A stretch of DNA of 64,000 bases, from positions 1-64,000 of the forward strand of contig JAIORA010000016.1 in NCBI GenBank assembly GCA_021108375.1, read 5' to 3'. The stretch is from Anaerohalosphaeraceae bacterium (GTDB lineage Bacteria > Planctomycetota > Phycisphaerae > Sedimentisphaerales > UBA12454). Shown piece by piece: positions 8,527-18,984 of this stretch (position 1 is its first letter; every line of letters starts with the position of its first letter). A program made the position numbers and the translations under genes. The notes under the pieces are model-generated. The model was not told the origin of the DNA. It saw only the letters and a program-made list of their open reading frames with translations, and searched no databases.

Positions 8527-9471
8527 TCAAGCGTTCTTAAACCATTCAACAAACTTTGCAAGGCCGGCGGAGATTTCGGTTTTGGGGTTATAGCCCAATT
8601 CTTTGACTGCTTTGCGGACATCTGCGTATGTCTGTTTAACATCGCCGGGCGGGACGGGCAATTTTTCTATAATCGCTTTTTTGCCCAAAGCGTTTTCAAG
8701 CTCAGAAATTAAATTATCCAGCCGTATAGGCCTCGATTCGCCAAGGTTGTAAATTTTGTATCCGCTGCATTTTTCAATAGCACTGGCGACTCCGTCGATA
8801 ATGTTGTCAATGTACGTAAAGTCCCGCATCATTGAGCCATCGCCAAACATTGGAATCGGCTTGTTTTGTTTCATCAGTTGGGCGAATTTATGAATCGCCA
8901 GGTCCGGCCGTTGCCTTGGCCCATAAACGGTAAAAAACCGCAGGCAGGTCATATTTATATCGTAAAGATGGTGATACGTATGGCATATAAGCTCGCCGGC
9001 TTTTTTCGTTGCTGCGTATGGCGATATTGGGAAATCGACATTATCAGTTTCAGCGAACGGGACTTTTTTGTTATTACCGTAAACGCTGGAGCTGGAGGCG
9101 AAGATGAAATTTTTGATATCAAATTTCTTTGCCGCTTCAAGCATTGCAACCGTGCCGTTGATATTGCAGTCGGCATAGCCTGCCGGGTCAGCAATCGATG
9201 GCCTTACTCCCGCTTTGGCAGCTAAGTGAACGATACTGTTGATACCTGTTTCGCATACAGATTCAACAGCCTTACTGTCCCGAATATCACATTCGACGAG
9301 CCTGAATTTATCGCAATTCAATAGTTCGCTGATATTAGACTCTTTTGTTTTTCTGTCGTAGAAGGCATCAAAGTTATCGATACCGATGACTTCATTGCCA
9401 TTTTCTACCAGCCACTGACAGAGATGCGAACCGATAAAACCGGCTGCTCCAGTTACTAAAATAGCTTTCAG
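8527..9471 (-). CDS. NAD-dependent epimerase (UDP-glucuronate 4-epimerase-like), apparent CTG start
   Basis: Frame upstream of track start reads (L)[38 protein letters not shown]; downstream [14 protein letters not shown]...[11 protein letters not shown]...[13 protein letters not shown]. Confidence 0.85.
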   Translation of the reverse strand: [314 protein letters not shown]

Positions 9472-9585
9472 TTTTCAGCCCTCAGTTTCAGTTTTTTAAT
9501 ATAACCAGTTAGCATTTTTTTGATTTCTACAATTTTATATTCCAATTCCTTGTGAACAGAAGCAGGTATATAACCTGATAATTGC

Positions 9586-10893
9586 TTAGGCTTTAACGAT
9601 TTTTTTACGCCCGGTTTTGACAATATCTGTCGCATTGCGGGTATCGACTACGAGCCTGGAATTTTTCACTACCCACTTGTAATCGTAACAGCTATGGTCG
9701 GTCGCGATAAGCACAACATCATATCCCTTAAGCATAGCAGCGGTAAGCGGCCTGCTCTTCATCTTCAAATCGTATTCCCGCATTTTGTGAGTCTTTGGAA
9801 TGTACGGGTCGTTGTAATCTACCTTTGCGCCTTTTTCCTTCAGCAGTTTGATAAGCTCAAGCGATGGCGATTCGCGAACATCATCTATATCCTTTTTGTA
9901 GGCTAATCCCAAAAGCAGTACCTTCGAGCCGTTAAGGCTTTTCTTACGGTCGTTGAGTGCTTCCATTGTGCGTTGCACAACGTAGTGCGGCATATCGGTA
10001 TTGATTTCGCCAGCTAGCTCTATAAACCTTGTTGGCATTCCGAATTGTCTTGCTTTCCAGGTAAGGTAGAACGGGTCGATTGGTATGCAATGTCCGCCGA
10101 GTCCCGGCCCGGGAAAGAACTTCTGAAAGCCGAACGGCTTAGTCCCTGCCGCTTCAATGACTTCCCAAACGTCGATACCCATTCTGTCGAAGAGCTTTTT
10201 CAGTTCGTTAACCATTGCGATATTTACACAGCGGTACATATTTTCAAGTATCTTCGCCGACTCTGCCACTTCGCACGATTTGACCGGCACAAGTTTATCG
10301 ATAGCGTATTTATAAATTTCCAGAGCCTTATTGAGACTCTTCTTGTCATATCCGCCGACAACCTTGGGGATTGTAGAGGTTCTAAAGTTTTTATTGCCGG
10401 GGTCCTCACGCTCTGCTGAATAAGCGAGGAGAAAATCTTTGCCGGCTTTCAGGCCGGACTTTTCGAGAATAGGCAACATCAGTTCTCTGGTTGTTCCGGG
10501 ATAAGTGGTGCTTTCGAGGACGACCAGTTGACCCTTCTTCAGATATTTTGAAATCGTCTCGCAGGTTATCACGACATATGTCATATCCGGCTCGCGATTT
10601 TCGGTCAGGGGCGTTGGAACGCAGATTAAAATCGCATTGACCTTACTGAGTTCGTTCATTTTTTCAGTTGCTCTGAAGCGTCCTGTTTTTACCATTTCGC
10701 GAACATCAGTGTTAGGAATGTGTTTTAGCGGGCTTTTACCGCTATTGATTTTTTTAACCTGTTGGGTCTTAACGTCAAAACCGAGTACTTTCGCTCCGCC
10801 TTTGCAAAATTCTCTTGCCAGCGGCAGCCCTACATAGCCCATCCCAACTATCCCGACGTACGGTACTTTCACAGCAGTTTTTGCTTTTGCCAT
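9586..10893 (-). CDS. Nucleotide-sugar (UDP-GlcNAc/Glc-type) 6-dehydrogenase
   Basis: VGIVGMGYVGLPLAREFCKGGAKVLGFDV...ILICVPTPLTENREPD...GPGLGGHCIPIDPFYLTWKA...VLLLGLAYKKDIDDVRESPSLEL. Confidence 0.93.
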   Translation of the reverse strand: MAKAKTAVKVPYVGIVGMGYVGLPLAREFCKGGAKVLGFDVKTQQVKKINSGKSPLKHIPNTDVREMVKTGRFRATEKMNELSKVNAILICVPTPLTENREPDMTYVVITCETISKYLKKGQLVVLESTTYPGTTRELMLPILEKSGLKAGKDFLLAYSAEREDPGNKNFRTSTIPKVVGGYDKKSLNKALEIYKYAIDKLVPVKSCEVAESAKILENMYRCVNIAMVNELKKLFDRMGIDVWEVIEAAGTKPFGFQKFFPGPGLGGHCIPIDPFYLTWKARQFGMPTRFIELAGEINTDMPHYVVQRTMEALNDRKKSLNGSKVLLLGLAYKKDIDDVRESPSLELIKLLKEKGAKVDYNDPYIPKTHKMREYDLKMKSRPLTAAMLKGYDVVLIATDHSCYDYKWVVKNSRLVVDTRNATDIVKTGRKKIVKA

Positions 10894-10912
10894 TTTCTAA
10901 ATTACTCCGATT

Positions 10913-11851
10913 TTATAGATTTTCCTGATACCATCCGATTGCTTTTTTTATTCCATCTTCAAATGTAACGAGAGGCTCATAACCTATTAGTTTTTTTGCC
11001 AGTGCTACATCAGCTAAGGAATGTTTTATGTCTCCCGGCCGGGGCGGCACATACACTGGTTTGATATTTTCCTTACCGAGCAGTTTTTGTATCTCGCTGA
11101 CAACCGTATTGACTGTTACAGCGTCCACTGTCGAGATATTCATCGCTTCGCCGCGGGCCTCTTTAGCGTTGGCTGCGAGCCAGTTTGCCTGCATAACATT
11201 ATCGATATATGTAAATCCGCGAGACTGCTCGCCGTCGTCAAATATCTTTGGCGATTCATCCCGCATCAACGCGCTCACAAACAGCGGTATCGCCGCTGCG
11301 TACTGGCTGTCAGGGTCCTGTCTTGGGCCGAAGACGTTATAATATCTCATACAAGCTGTTTCTGTTCCATAAGTTTCATAAAACGCTCTGAAATATATTT
11401 CGCCGATAGCTTTGGTCGCCCCGTAAGGACTGATAGGCGCCAATGGCAAAGCTTCGTGCTGCGGCAGTACCGGGCTTTCGCCGTAAACGCTTGAGCTTGA
11501 CGCAAAAACTATCCGCCTGACATCAGCATTACGAGAAGCATCCAGCACATTGAACAAGCCGTTAACGTTTACATCGTGAGTTGTTATCGGGTCCTTCATC
11601 GAGCGTGGAACCGAGCCAAGTGCCGCCAGATGATAAACAACATCAGCCCCGGCGACCGACTTTTTGACTATATCGACATCGCGAATATCGCCTTCTATTA
11701 TCTCGATTTGGCTTTTAATTTCTTCGAGATTTTCGTGCTTTCCGGTCTCAAAATTGTCCAGAACACGCACTTTTTCGCCATTTTCGAGCAAAAAACGAAC
11801 CATATTGCTGCCGATAAACCCCGCTCCTCCTGTTACAACTGATAATGCCAT
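10913..11851 (-). CDS. NAD-dependent epimerase/dehydratase (WbpP/TviC-like)
   Basis: [21 protein letters not shown]...[14 protein letters not shown]...[11 protein letters not shown]...[20 protein letters not shown]. Confidence 0.88.
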   Translation of the reverse strand: [312 protein letters not shown]

Positions 11852-11903
11852 CTATAGAGCTCCCTGTTAATTGTTTAATGATATAAAAAACGAGCCAGTC
11901 AGT

Positions 11904-12881
11904 TTACTCTAAATCAGTTCTGATGTCAGCAATAATTATATCGAGAGTATCGTCGAGATTTTTCGATGGCTCAAAACCGATAGCCTCTTTTATCCGCTCA
12001 AGGCAGGGCAGCCGCCGGTTCATATCATCGAAGGCTTGGCCGTACGCTTTTTCGTAAGGGATAAACTCTTTTTTGCTCTTGCTGTTTGTCCCGGCGATAA
12101 TTTTATCAGCTAACTGTTCAATAGTTATCTCTTCCTGCGAGCCGATATTGAAGACTTTGCCTGCCGTATTTTTTGCTTGCGCCAGCCTTGCCATCGCATC
12201 GACGACATCGCCAACGTAGCTAAAGCACCTGCTCTGTTTCCCGTCGCCGTAAATTGAGATAGGCTCGTTTTTAATCGCCCACTTGACAAATCTCGGCACA
12301 ACCATTCCGTATTGGCCGGTTTGTCGTGGGCCGATAGTATTGAACAGTCTCACAACGATTACCGGCAGGTCGTATTGGCGATGATAGGCAAAACCCAGAA
12401 ATTCGTCTATTGCTTTGCTGCACGCATAAGACCATCGTGAAAATCTTGTGCTGCCAAGTACGGTGTCGTCGTCTTCACAAAAGGGCACTTTTTCATTTTT
12501 GCCGTACACTTCGCTGGTCGATGTTATGAGAACTTTTTTGCCGAACTTATTAGCCGCCGCCAGAACCACCTCTGTTCCGCCGATATTTGTTTCGATTGTG
12601 TGTACAGGTTTTTCGACTATCAGGTTAACCCCGACAGCCGCTGCCAGGTGGTAAACGGTATCGCAATTTTTGATGAGCGTTTTCATCAGGGACTCATCGC
12701 GTACCGAACCCTCAACAAAGGTAAATACCGGATTAGATTTTATCCCATCGAGATTGCTGAGTTTTCCGGTGCTGAGGTCATCGATAGCGACGACTTCGTT
12801 GCCATCGGCAATGAGTTTTTCGCAAAGGCCGGAGCCGATGAATCCCGCTCCGCCTGTAACTAACACTTTTGGTTTTATCAT
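11904..12881 (-). CDS. NAD-dependent epimerase/dehydratase
   Basis: [22 protein letters not shown]...[18 protein letters not shown]...[12 protein letters not shown]...[22 protein letters not shown]. Confidence 0.9.
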   Translation of the reverse strand: [325 protein letters not shown]

Positions 12882-12922
12882 AAGTTTAAAATTTCTATAA
12901 ATTCAGGGCTGTTCAGAATTTT

Positions 12923-13273
12923 CTACACCGCTTGTTTCACAAAGAAATCTACTTCTTTATCTCTAATATCCGTCGGAGCTTTGATTTTCAGATGTCTGCG
13001 AAATTTCCCTGTCCCTTCCAATAATTTTTTTGGGTCGTTCATTGTGAACCCATTAACAAATTCAAAAGAGACGTGATTTTTCCTTACAAAAAGTCCCCCA
13101 AAATCTTTTTCAAGGGTAAACATAATTCCTCCATACATTATTTTTTCAGAGACCTTGGGGTAATTGCTGAATACAATTTTTCGCAATTTTTGCAGTATAT
13201 CGGATTTCTCATCATCAAATATAACAATGTCATCAAGAAACCTTTGGACCTGCTCATTTTTAGACTTTTTCAT
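12923..13273 (-). CDS. DUF1801-like (YdhG family) protein
   Basis: FSNYPKVSEKIMYGGIMFTLEKDFGGLFVRKNHVSFEF...LEGTGKFRRHLKIKAPTDI. Confidence 0.65.
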   Translation of the reverse strand: MKKSKNEQVQRFLDDIVIFDDEKSDILQKLRKIVFSNYPKVSEKIMYGGIMFTLEKDFGGLFVRKNHVSFEFVNGFTMNDPKKLLEGTGKFRRHLKIKAPTDIRDKEVDFFVKQAV

Positions 13274-13274
13274 T

Positions 13275-13799
13275 TTAATCTGTTATGCCTAAATCTTTTT
13301 TGGTCATAATACTATCAAATTCAAAACCAGCCTCGGCGATATTTTCGCTGGCACCTTGTTTTCGGTCGATTACTGAAACGATTTTTTTAACCGTTGCGCC
13401 AAGGTCTCGAATCATCTTTGCAGCTTCCAGGACTTGCCCGCCGGTGGTGGCAATATCTTCAACTAACAAAACTACGTCGTTTTTTTCTATAACACCTTCA
13501 ACCATATTACTTGTGCCGTAATCTTTTTTACTGTTGCGAATGATAATCCATTTTTTGCTGGTTTCTATCGAAGTCGCAGCTGCCAGCGCCACTCCGCCCA
13601 GTTCAGCCCCTGCGATAAGGGTAACATCGTCAGTAGCGTATTTTGCGAATTCTTCCCCGAGAGCTTTGAGGATATCCGGGTGCGTCTCGAAAAGATATTT
13701 GTCGAGATAGTATTTGCTCTTTTTGCCGCTACGAAGTGTGAAATCACCTTCGAGATAAGAGGTTTCTTTGATACGACTGATAAGTTCTTCTCTGGTCAT
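13275..13799 (-). CDS. pyrE: Orotate phosphoribosyltransferase
   Basis: EGDFTLRSGKKSKYYLDKYLFETHP...VVLLVEDIATTGGQVLEAAKMIRDLGA. Confidence 0.88.
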   Translation of the reverse strand: MTREELISRIKETSYLEGDFTLRSGKKSKYYLDKYLFETHPDILKALGEEFAKYATDDVTLIAGAELGGVALAAATSIETSKKWIIIRNSKKDYGTSNMVEGVIEKNDVVLLVEDIATTGGQVLEAAKMIRDLGATVKKIVSVIDRKQGASENIAEAGFEFDSIMTKKDLGITD

Positions 13800-13820
13800 C
13801 TAACTTTTCCTTATTCTATT

Positions 13821-15254
13821 TTATACTTTCAATTCTACTTTCCTATTAAGTTTGCCTCTGTATCGTCTGCGGATTGGCGTAACGATTTCAGCGATAAATT
13901 CATCAACCTGCTGCGGCGCTCTGCCAATATAATCTTTAGAGTTCATAACCGCTTTGAAATTAACTTTTGCAAAGGCCTTGTCTGCTTTTAGCCGAGCGAT
14001 GAGGTCGTTGGGCTTGCCGAATTTTTTAACTTGCTCAGCGGCTGCGTGGGAATGAACACGAATACTCTCGTGAAGTTCCTGCCTGTTTCCGTTGGCCTTT
14101 ACCGCTGCCATTAAGATATTTTCGGTCGCCATAAAAGGCAGTTCTGAATCTATTCTCGCCGCGATTACTTTCGGATAAGTTACTAATCCCGATGCGACAT
14201 TTGTCATAATTTCGAGTATGCCGTCAGTTGCCAAAAACGCTTCCGGCAACACGACCCTACGGTTGGCAGAATCGTCGAGAGTTCTTTCGAGCCATTGCTC
14301 AGCGGCGGTCATCTGCGGGCTCGTTGCCAGAGACATAACCAGCCGGGCAAGAGCAGTTGTTCGCTCGCAGCGCATCGGATTGCGTTTGTATGCCATTGCT
14401 GATGAACCTATCTGGGATTTTTCAAAAGGCTCTTCAATTTCTTTCAGGTTTGCCAGCAGGCGGATGTCATTACACATTTTGTGTGCGGACTGGGCGACAG
14501 AGGATAAAACGTTGACGATGAGAGCGTCTATTTTGCGCTGATATGTTTGGCCTGTAACGGCACAGTTTTTCTTGAATTCGAACGCTTTTGTAACGAGCGC
14601 ATCGAGTTTTTTAACCTTTGTGTGATTCCCCCCGAAAAGCGAAAGGAACGATGCCTGTGTGCCGGTTGTGCCTTTTACTCCTCTAAACGGAATGTTTTCC
14701 AGCCGATGCTCTGCCTCGTCAAGGTCTATCGCAAATTCGTAGCACCAAAGAGCCGCTCTTTTACCAACGGTTGTTAGCTGGGCCGGCTGATAATGTGTAA
14801 AGCCAAGAGTAGGAAGTGCGCGGTATTTTTTCGCGAATTTTGCGAGCGAGTCAATCAGTCCCGCAAGTTTTGTCGTTATAATTTGCAGGCCCTGTCGCAT
14901 TATTATCAGGTCTGCGTTGTCCCCGACGTAGCAGCTTGTTGCTCCGAGGTGAATTATCGGTGCTGCTTTCGGCGCGGCATCGCCAAAAGTATGAACGTGC
15001 GCCATTACATCGTGGCGAAACTTCTTTTCGTATCTAGCGGCCTTTGCCAGGTCGATGTCGTTGAGGTGTTTTTCCATCTCAGCTATCTGGGTTTGCTTAA
15101 TATCGAGTCCGAGCGTTTTTTCGGCTCTTGCAAGTTCCAGCCAGAGCTTTCGCCAGGTTGTGAACTTTGTTTTCGGACTGAAAAGCTGCGCCATTTCCGG
15201 CGAGGCATTTCGTTCGACTAAAGGCGAAACATAAACATCTGCTTTATTTTTCAT
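13821..15254 (-). CDS. purB: Adenylosuccinate lyase
   Basis: DVMAHVHTFGDAAPKAAPIIHLGATSCYVGDNADLI...LGFTHYQPAQLTTVGKRAALW...GSSAMAYKRNPMRCE. Confidence 0.95.
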   Translation of the reverse strand: MKNKADVYVSPLVERNASPEMAQLFSPKTKFTTWRKLWLELARAEKTLGLDIKQTQIAEMEKHLNDIDLAKAARYEKKFRHDVMAHVHTFGDAAPKAAPIIHLGATSCYVGDNADLIIMRQGLQIITTKLAGLIDSLAKFAKKYRALPTLGFTHYQPAQLTTVGKRAALWCYEFAIDLDEAEHRLENIPFRGVKGTTGTQASFLSLFGGNHTKVKKLDALVTKAFEFKKNCAVTGQTYQRKIDALIVNVLSSVAQSAHKMCNDIRLLANLKEIEEPFEKSQIGSSAMAYKRNPMRCERTTALARLVMSLATSPQMTAAEQWLERTLDDSANRRVVLPEAFLATDGILEIMTNVASGLVTYPKVIAARIDSELPFMATENILMAAVKANGNRQELHESIRVHSHAAAEQVKKFGKPNDLIARLKADKAFAKVNFKAVMNSKDYIGRAPQQVDEFIAEIVTPIRRRYRGKLNRKVELKV

Positions 15255-15286
15255 TTTCAGTTCAATCCTTTTTTTAATTTTATTTC

Positions 15287-16237
15287 TTACATCTGCCTCA
15301 GCAACTCATCTATCGCGTTGACATCGGTCTCGCTCAATTCGACATCGCCCGCCGCGGCAGTTTCGTAAATCTGTCCGCCCCGCCTTGCCCCAACAATCGC
15401 ACTGGTAACCTCAGAACGTCTCAACACCCACGCAATCGCAAGCTGAGCCATCGTCAAGCCGCTACGCTCAGCTATCGGCTGCAACTCAGCAATAAGTTTT
15501 TGAATCTGCTCAAATCGCGACCCGATAAAATTTCTATCTCTATGGCGATGGTCAGCGGCATCGAGTGCCTTTATTTTTTCAAGCGTGAACTTGCCGGCAA
15601 GCAACCCTTTCTGCATTGGGCTGTAAGAAACGATACCGATATTATTCTCACCGCAAAATCCGAGAATTTCTTTTTCGACATCACGATACAGCATACTATA
15701 TGACGGCTGCGACGAAGCGAGTGGAGCAATTTCCATTACTCGCTGCATCTGACTTATGCTAAAATTCGACACGCCAAGATACCGAACCTTGCCGGCCTTT
15801 ACACATTCCACCATTGCTTCGTAAGCCTCCTCGATGTCCTCACCAGACCCGGGCCAGTGTATCTGATACAAATCGATAACCTCAACCCCAAGCCGACCAA
15901 GCGATGCATCGCATTCAGCGATAATGCTTTTGCGTTTAAGACAGCTACTCTTTTCCTGTCTTTCGTTCCAGATGAGCCCGCATTTAGTCGCGATGAAAGG
16001 TTTTTGTGAAACCCCTTTCAGCCCTTTACCGACGACCTCTTCGCTCGTCCCGCAACCATAAATTGGAGCCGTATCAAGCCAGTTAATACCCGCATCCATC
16101 GCTTCGTGAATCGTCTTAATCGAATCGGACTTATCCTGCTCGCCCCAGCCAAACTGCCAGCTACCCCCAATCGCCCAGGTACCCAGTCCGACCCTGGTAA
16201 ATTCCAAATCCGTATTGCCAAGCCTCGCCGTTTTCAT
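15287..16237 (-). CDS. Aldo/keto reductase
   Basis: MKTARLGNTDLEFTRVGLGTWAIGGSW...LDTAPIYGCGTSEEVVGKGLKG...ATKCGL; ATG at 16237 preferred to the longer track ORF. Confidence 0.92.
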   Translation of the reverse strand: MKTARLGNTDLEFTRVGLGTWAIGGSWQFGWGEQDKSDSIKTIHEAMDAGINWLDTAPIYGCGTSEEVVGKGLKGVSQKPFIATKCGLIWNERQEKSSCLKRKSIIAECDASLGRLGVEVIDLYQIHWPGSGEDIEEAYEAMVECVKAGKVRYLGVSNFSISQMQRVMEIAPLASSQPSYSMLYRDVEKEILGFCGENNIGIVSYSPMQKGLLAGKFTLEKIKALDAADHRHRDRNFIGSRFEQIQKLIAELQPIAERSGLTMAQLAIAWVLRRSEVTSAIVGARRGGQIYETAAAGDVELSETDVNAIDELLRQM

Positions 16238-16336
16238 AGCAATCCCGATAAAATGCTCTAAAATCGTCCTATCACGCACAAGTTTAACACGATACCACTG
16301 CTTTATCAATTTTTTATTGGGTTTTGGAAATGGTTG

Positions 16337-16342
16337 GTATAA
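16337..16342 (+). promoter_or_regulatory. Putative sigma70-type -10 (TGG-TATAAT)
   Basis: TTGGTATAAT 22 bp upstream of ATG 16364. Confidence 0.4.
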
Positions 16343-16363
16343 TATGGAAAATCACGATTTTTT

Positions 16364-17134
16364 ATGAGGATTCCTGATTTGGAAACAAATAATAAAAAGA
16401 AAGTTTATGTAATCGGTTGTGGCATATTTGAAACCGACCTCAGGGCCGCTGCCGCACGACTCGCAATAAACGCCCAGCTCGAATTCCTGCCCAGCAGACT
16501 ACACGAGGACCCGAAAAATCTACGCACCAACATCCAGACCGCCATCGACCGGGCAGACAAAAAAAACTGCTACGACAGAATCGTACTCGGATACGGAATA
16601 TGCGGAAAAGGCACCGACGGAATCATCGCCGCAAATGCACCTCTGATAATCCCGCAGGTCCACGACTGCATCGCGATTCTGCTCGGCAGCAACGAAGAAT
16701 ACCAAAAGCAATTCTCCACATGCCCCGGAACATACTACATCTCGACAAACTGGCACAACGAAGACGACAACCCGATGCTCGGCTCGCAAAAATTCAAAGT
16801 CTTTGAAGGCTCAGACGACAAAGACGCAATGATAGAAAAGTTTGGACACGACAACGCTGATTATGTTATAGATTTTCTTGGCCGCTGGCAGGAAAATTAT
16901 AAGAGGGCTGTCTTCATTGATAATGGCTCAGACAACTCCGATAAAACTGCGGAATACACAAAGAACCTCGCCGAACAGAACAACTGGACATACGAAAGGA
17001 TACCGGCAAGCTCACGATTGTTTGAAAAAATGTTGACCGCCGAGAAAAGCGATGACGAAATCCTGCTCGTCCCACCAGGCGGGAAAATCACCTTCAACGA
17101 AAACTCCGGAAAATTGTCCATTGCCCAACAATAA
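16364..17134 (+). CDS. DUF1638 family protein
   Basis: KVYVIGCGIFETDLRAAA...DRIVLGYGICGKGTDGI...LIIPQVHDCIAILLGS...TYYISTNWH. Confidence 0.8.
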   Translation: MRIPDLETNNKKKVYVIGCGIFETDLRAAAARLAINAQLEFLPSRLHEDPKNLRTNIQTAIDRADKKNCYDRIVLGYGICGKGTDGIIAANAPLIIPQVHDCIAILLGSNEEYQKQFSTCPGTYYISTNWHNEDDNPMLGSQKFKVFEGSDDKDAMIEKFGHDNADYVIDFLGRWQENYKRAVFIDNGSDNSDKTAEYTKNLAEQNNWTYERIPASSRLFEKMLTAEKSDDEILLVPPGGKITFNENSGKLSIAQQ

Positions 17135-17177
17135 CAATTGTGTTATAAGCCCGTTTTAAGATACGCAAGGAAACCAA

Positions 17178-18297
17178 ATGGAAACATCGGAACTTAGACA
17201 AGCAATAAACGACATTACGGCCCGGATTACAAAAATCCGGGACTGGCTTTGACTTGCCTGCCAAACAAAAGCTCTGCGCTCAACTCGAAGAAAAGATGTC
17301 AGCACAGGATTTCTGGGACAACCCTGATGCGGCAAAGCCTGTCGTCTCGAAATTAAGTGCGACAAAATCGCTCATCGACCCTGTCATAGATATAGGTAAC
17401 AAAATTGCCGACCTTGACGAACTTTTCGAGATGGCCGTTGCAGAAAACGAGACTGAAACTCTCGCGGATATAGAAACCGAAATAGCCGACCTTGAAAAAT
17501 CCTGCGTTCGGATAGAGCTTACCGGCACACTTAACGGCCCTGACGATATGCGGAGTTGTTTTTTCAGTATCCACGCCGGCGCAGGCGGAACAGAAAGCTG
17601 CGACTGGGCAAATATGCTGCTGCGAATGTACACTCGCTATTTTCAGCGAAACAAATACGAATACACCGAATACGACATCACGCCCGGCGAAGAAGCGGGG
17701 GTTCGGTCGGTAACGTTAAAGGTCGATGGGCCTTTTGCGTTTGGCAAACTTTCCTGCGAGGTCGGCGTTCACCGGCTTGTGCGTATCAGCCCTTTCGATT
17801 CCCAGAAAAGAAGACACACCAGCTTTGCCGCTGTTGACGTACTGCCGGAATATGACGATATAGATATTGACCTGGAAATTGACGACAAGGACTTGCGTTT
17901 AGATTTTTATCGCGCAAGCGGTGCTGGCGGTCAGCACGTTAACAAAACATCGTCAGCGGTCAGAATAACCCACACCCCATCCGGGATTGTTGTCCAGTGC
18001 CAAAACGACCGCAGCCAGCACCGTAATAAGGCCGAGGCGATGGGAATGTTGAAATCTAAACTTTACCATTTAGAGCAGCAGAAGCGCGATAGCGAGTTGG
18101 CAAAACTTTATGGCAATAAAGGCGAAATCGCCTGGGGCAGCCAGATTCGCAGTTATATCTTCCAGCCGTACCAGATGATAAAGGACCATCGCACAAATTT
18201 TCAAAAGGGAAATGTCGAGTCTGTAATGGATGGCGATATCGAAGAATTCATAGAGAGTTATCTAAGATACCGAGCAGAGCAAAAAAATAAAACTTAA
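17178..18297 (+). CDS. prfB: Peptide chain release factor 2 with programmed +1 frameshift at 17248-17254
   Basis: ATG 17178 METSELRQAINDITARITKIRDWL then CTT TGA C; +1 frame continues DLPAKQKLCAQLEEKM...RASGAGGQHVNKTSSAVRITH. Confidence 0.93.
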
Positions 18298-18310
18298 CAG
18301 GACAATTTTA

Positions 18311-18955
18311 ATGTCATTGAAAATTAAAAATGAACAGACTCTGCTTTTTATCGGAGATAGCATTACAGATTGCCAAAGAAGAGAACAGGGTAAGCCTTTA
18401 GGCAATGGTTATGTGAAATTTTTTAATGATTTGTCGATGTTGCGTTCACCGGAAAAAAAAATTGCCATTATTAACAAAGGCATAGGCGGCAATACAATTG
18501 AGGATTTACAGAACAGATGGTCCGACGATGTTCTTGCCAATAAGCCGGATTGGCTGTCGATAAAAATAGGCATAAATGATTTGCATCAGTATCTTGGTAA
18601 AACCGACAGAGCCATAAGTCCTGAAAAGTATCACCAAATATATGACCAGCTTCTTTCAACTACGATAAAAAAAAATCCATTATGCAAAATTTTGCTTATC
18701 GAACCTTTTTATCTTAGCCTTGAAAAATCGAAGCTGTCGCCGAAAAAACAGGTTCTCGACCTTTTGCCAAAATATTCTCAGGTCGTAAGGGATATGAGTC
18801 GCAAGTACGGGACAAGGCTTGTTAAAACACAGGAGTTGTTCTTAAAGATTTTAGAATATCACTCCCCGGATACTTTGGCTCCTGAGCCAGTACATCCGTA
18901 TCTTAGCGGGCATTTGATGATAGCTGAATGGGTTTATTCAGCTTTGAGCAACTAA
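18311..18955 (+). CDS. SGNH/GDSL-type hydrolase
   Basis: LLFIGDSITDCQRREQG...INKGIGGNTIEDLQNRW...IKIGINDLHQ...VHPYLSGHLMIAEWVY. Confidence 0.88.
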   Translation: MSLKIKNEQTLLFIGDSITDCQRREQGKPLGNGYVKFFNDLSMLRSPEKKIAIINKGIGGNTIEDLQNRWSDDVLANKPDWLSIKIGINDLHQYLGKTDRAISPEKYHQIYDQLLSTTIKKNPLCKILLIEPFYLSLEKSKLSPKKQVLDLLPKYSQVVRDMSRKYGTRLVKTQELFLKILEYHSPDTLAPEPVHPYLSGHLMIAEWVYSALSN

Positions 18956-18984
18956 AAACATAAAATCACTAAACAGGAGCAAAA

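Noticed and set aside
12923-13273. Possible novel small protein between epimerase and pyrE
   Set aside because: Resembles the known DUF1801/YdhG family; ordinary.
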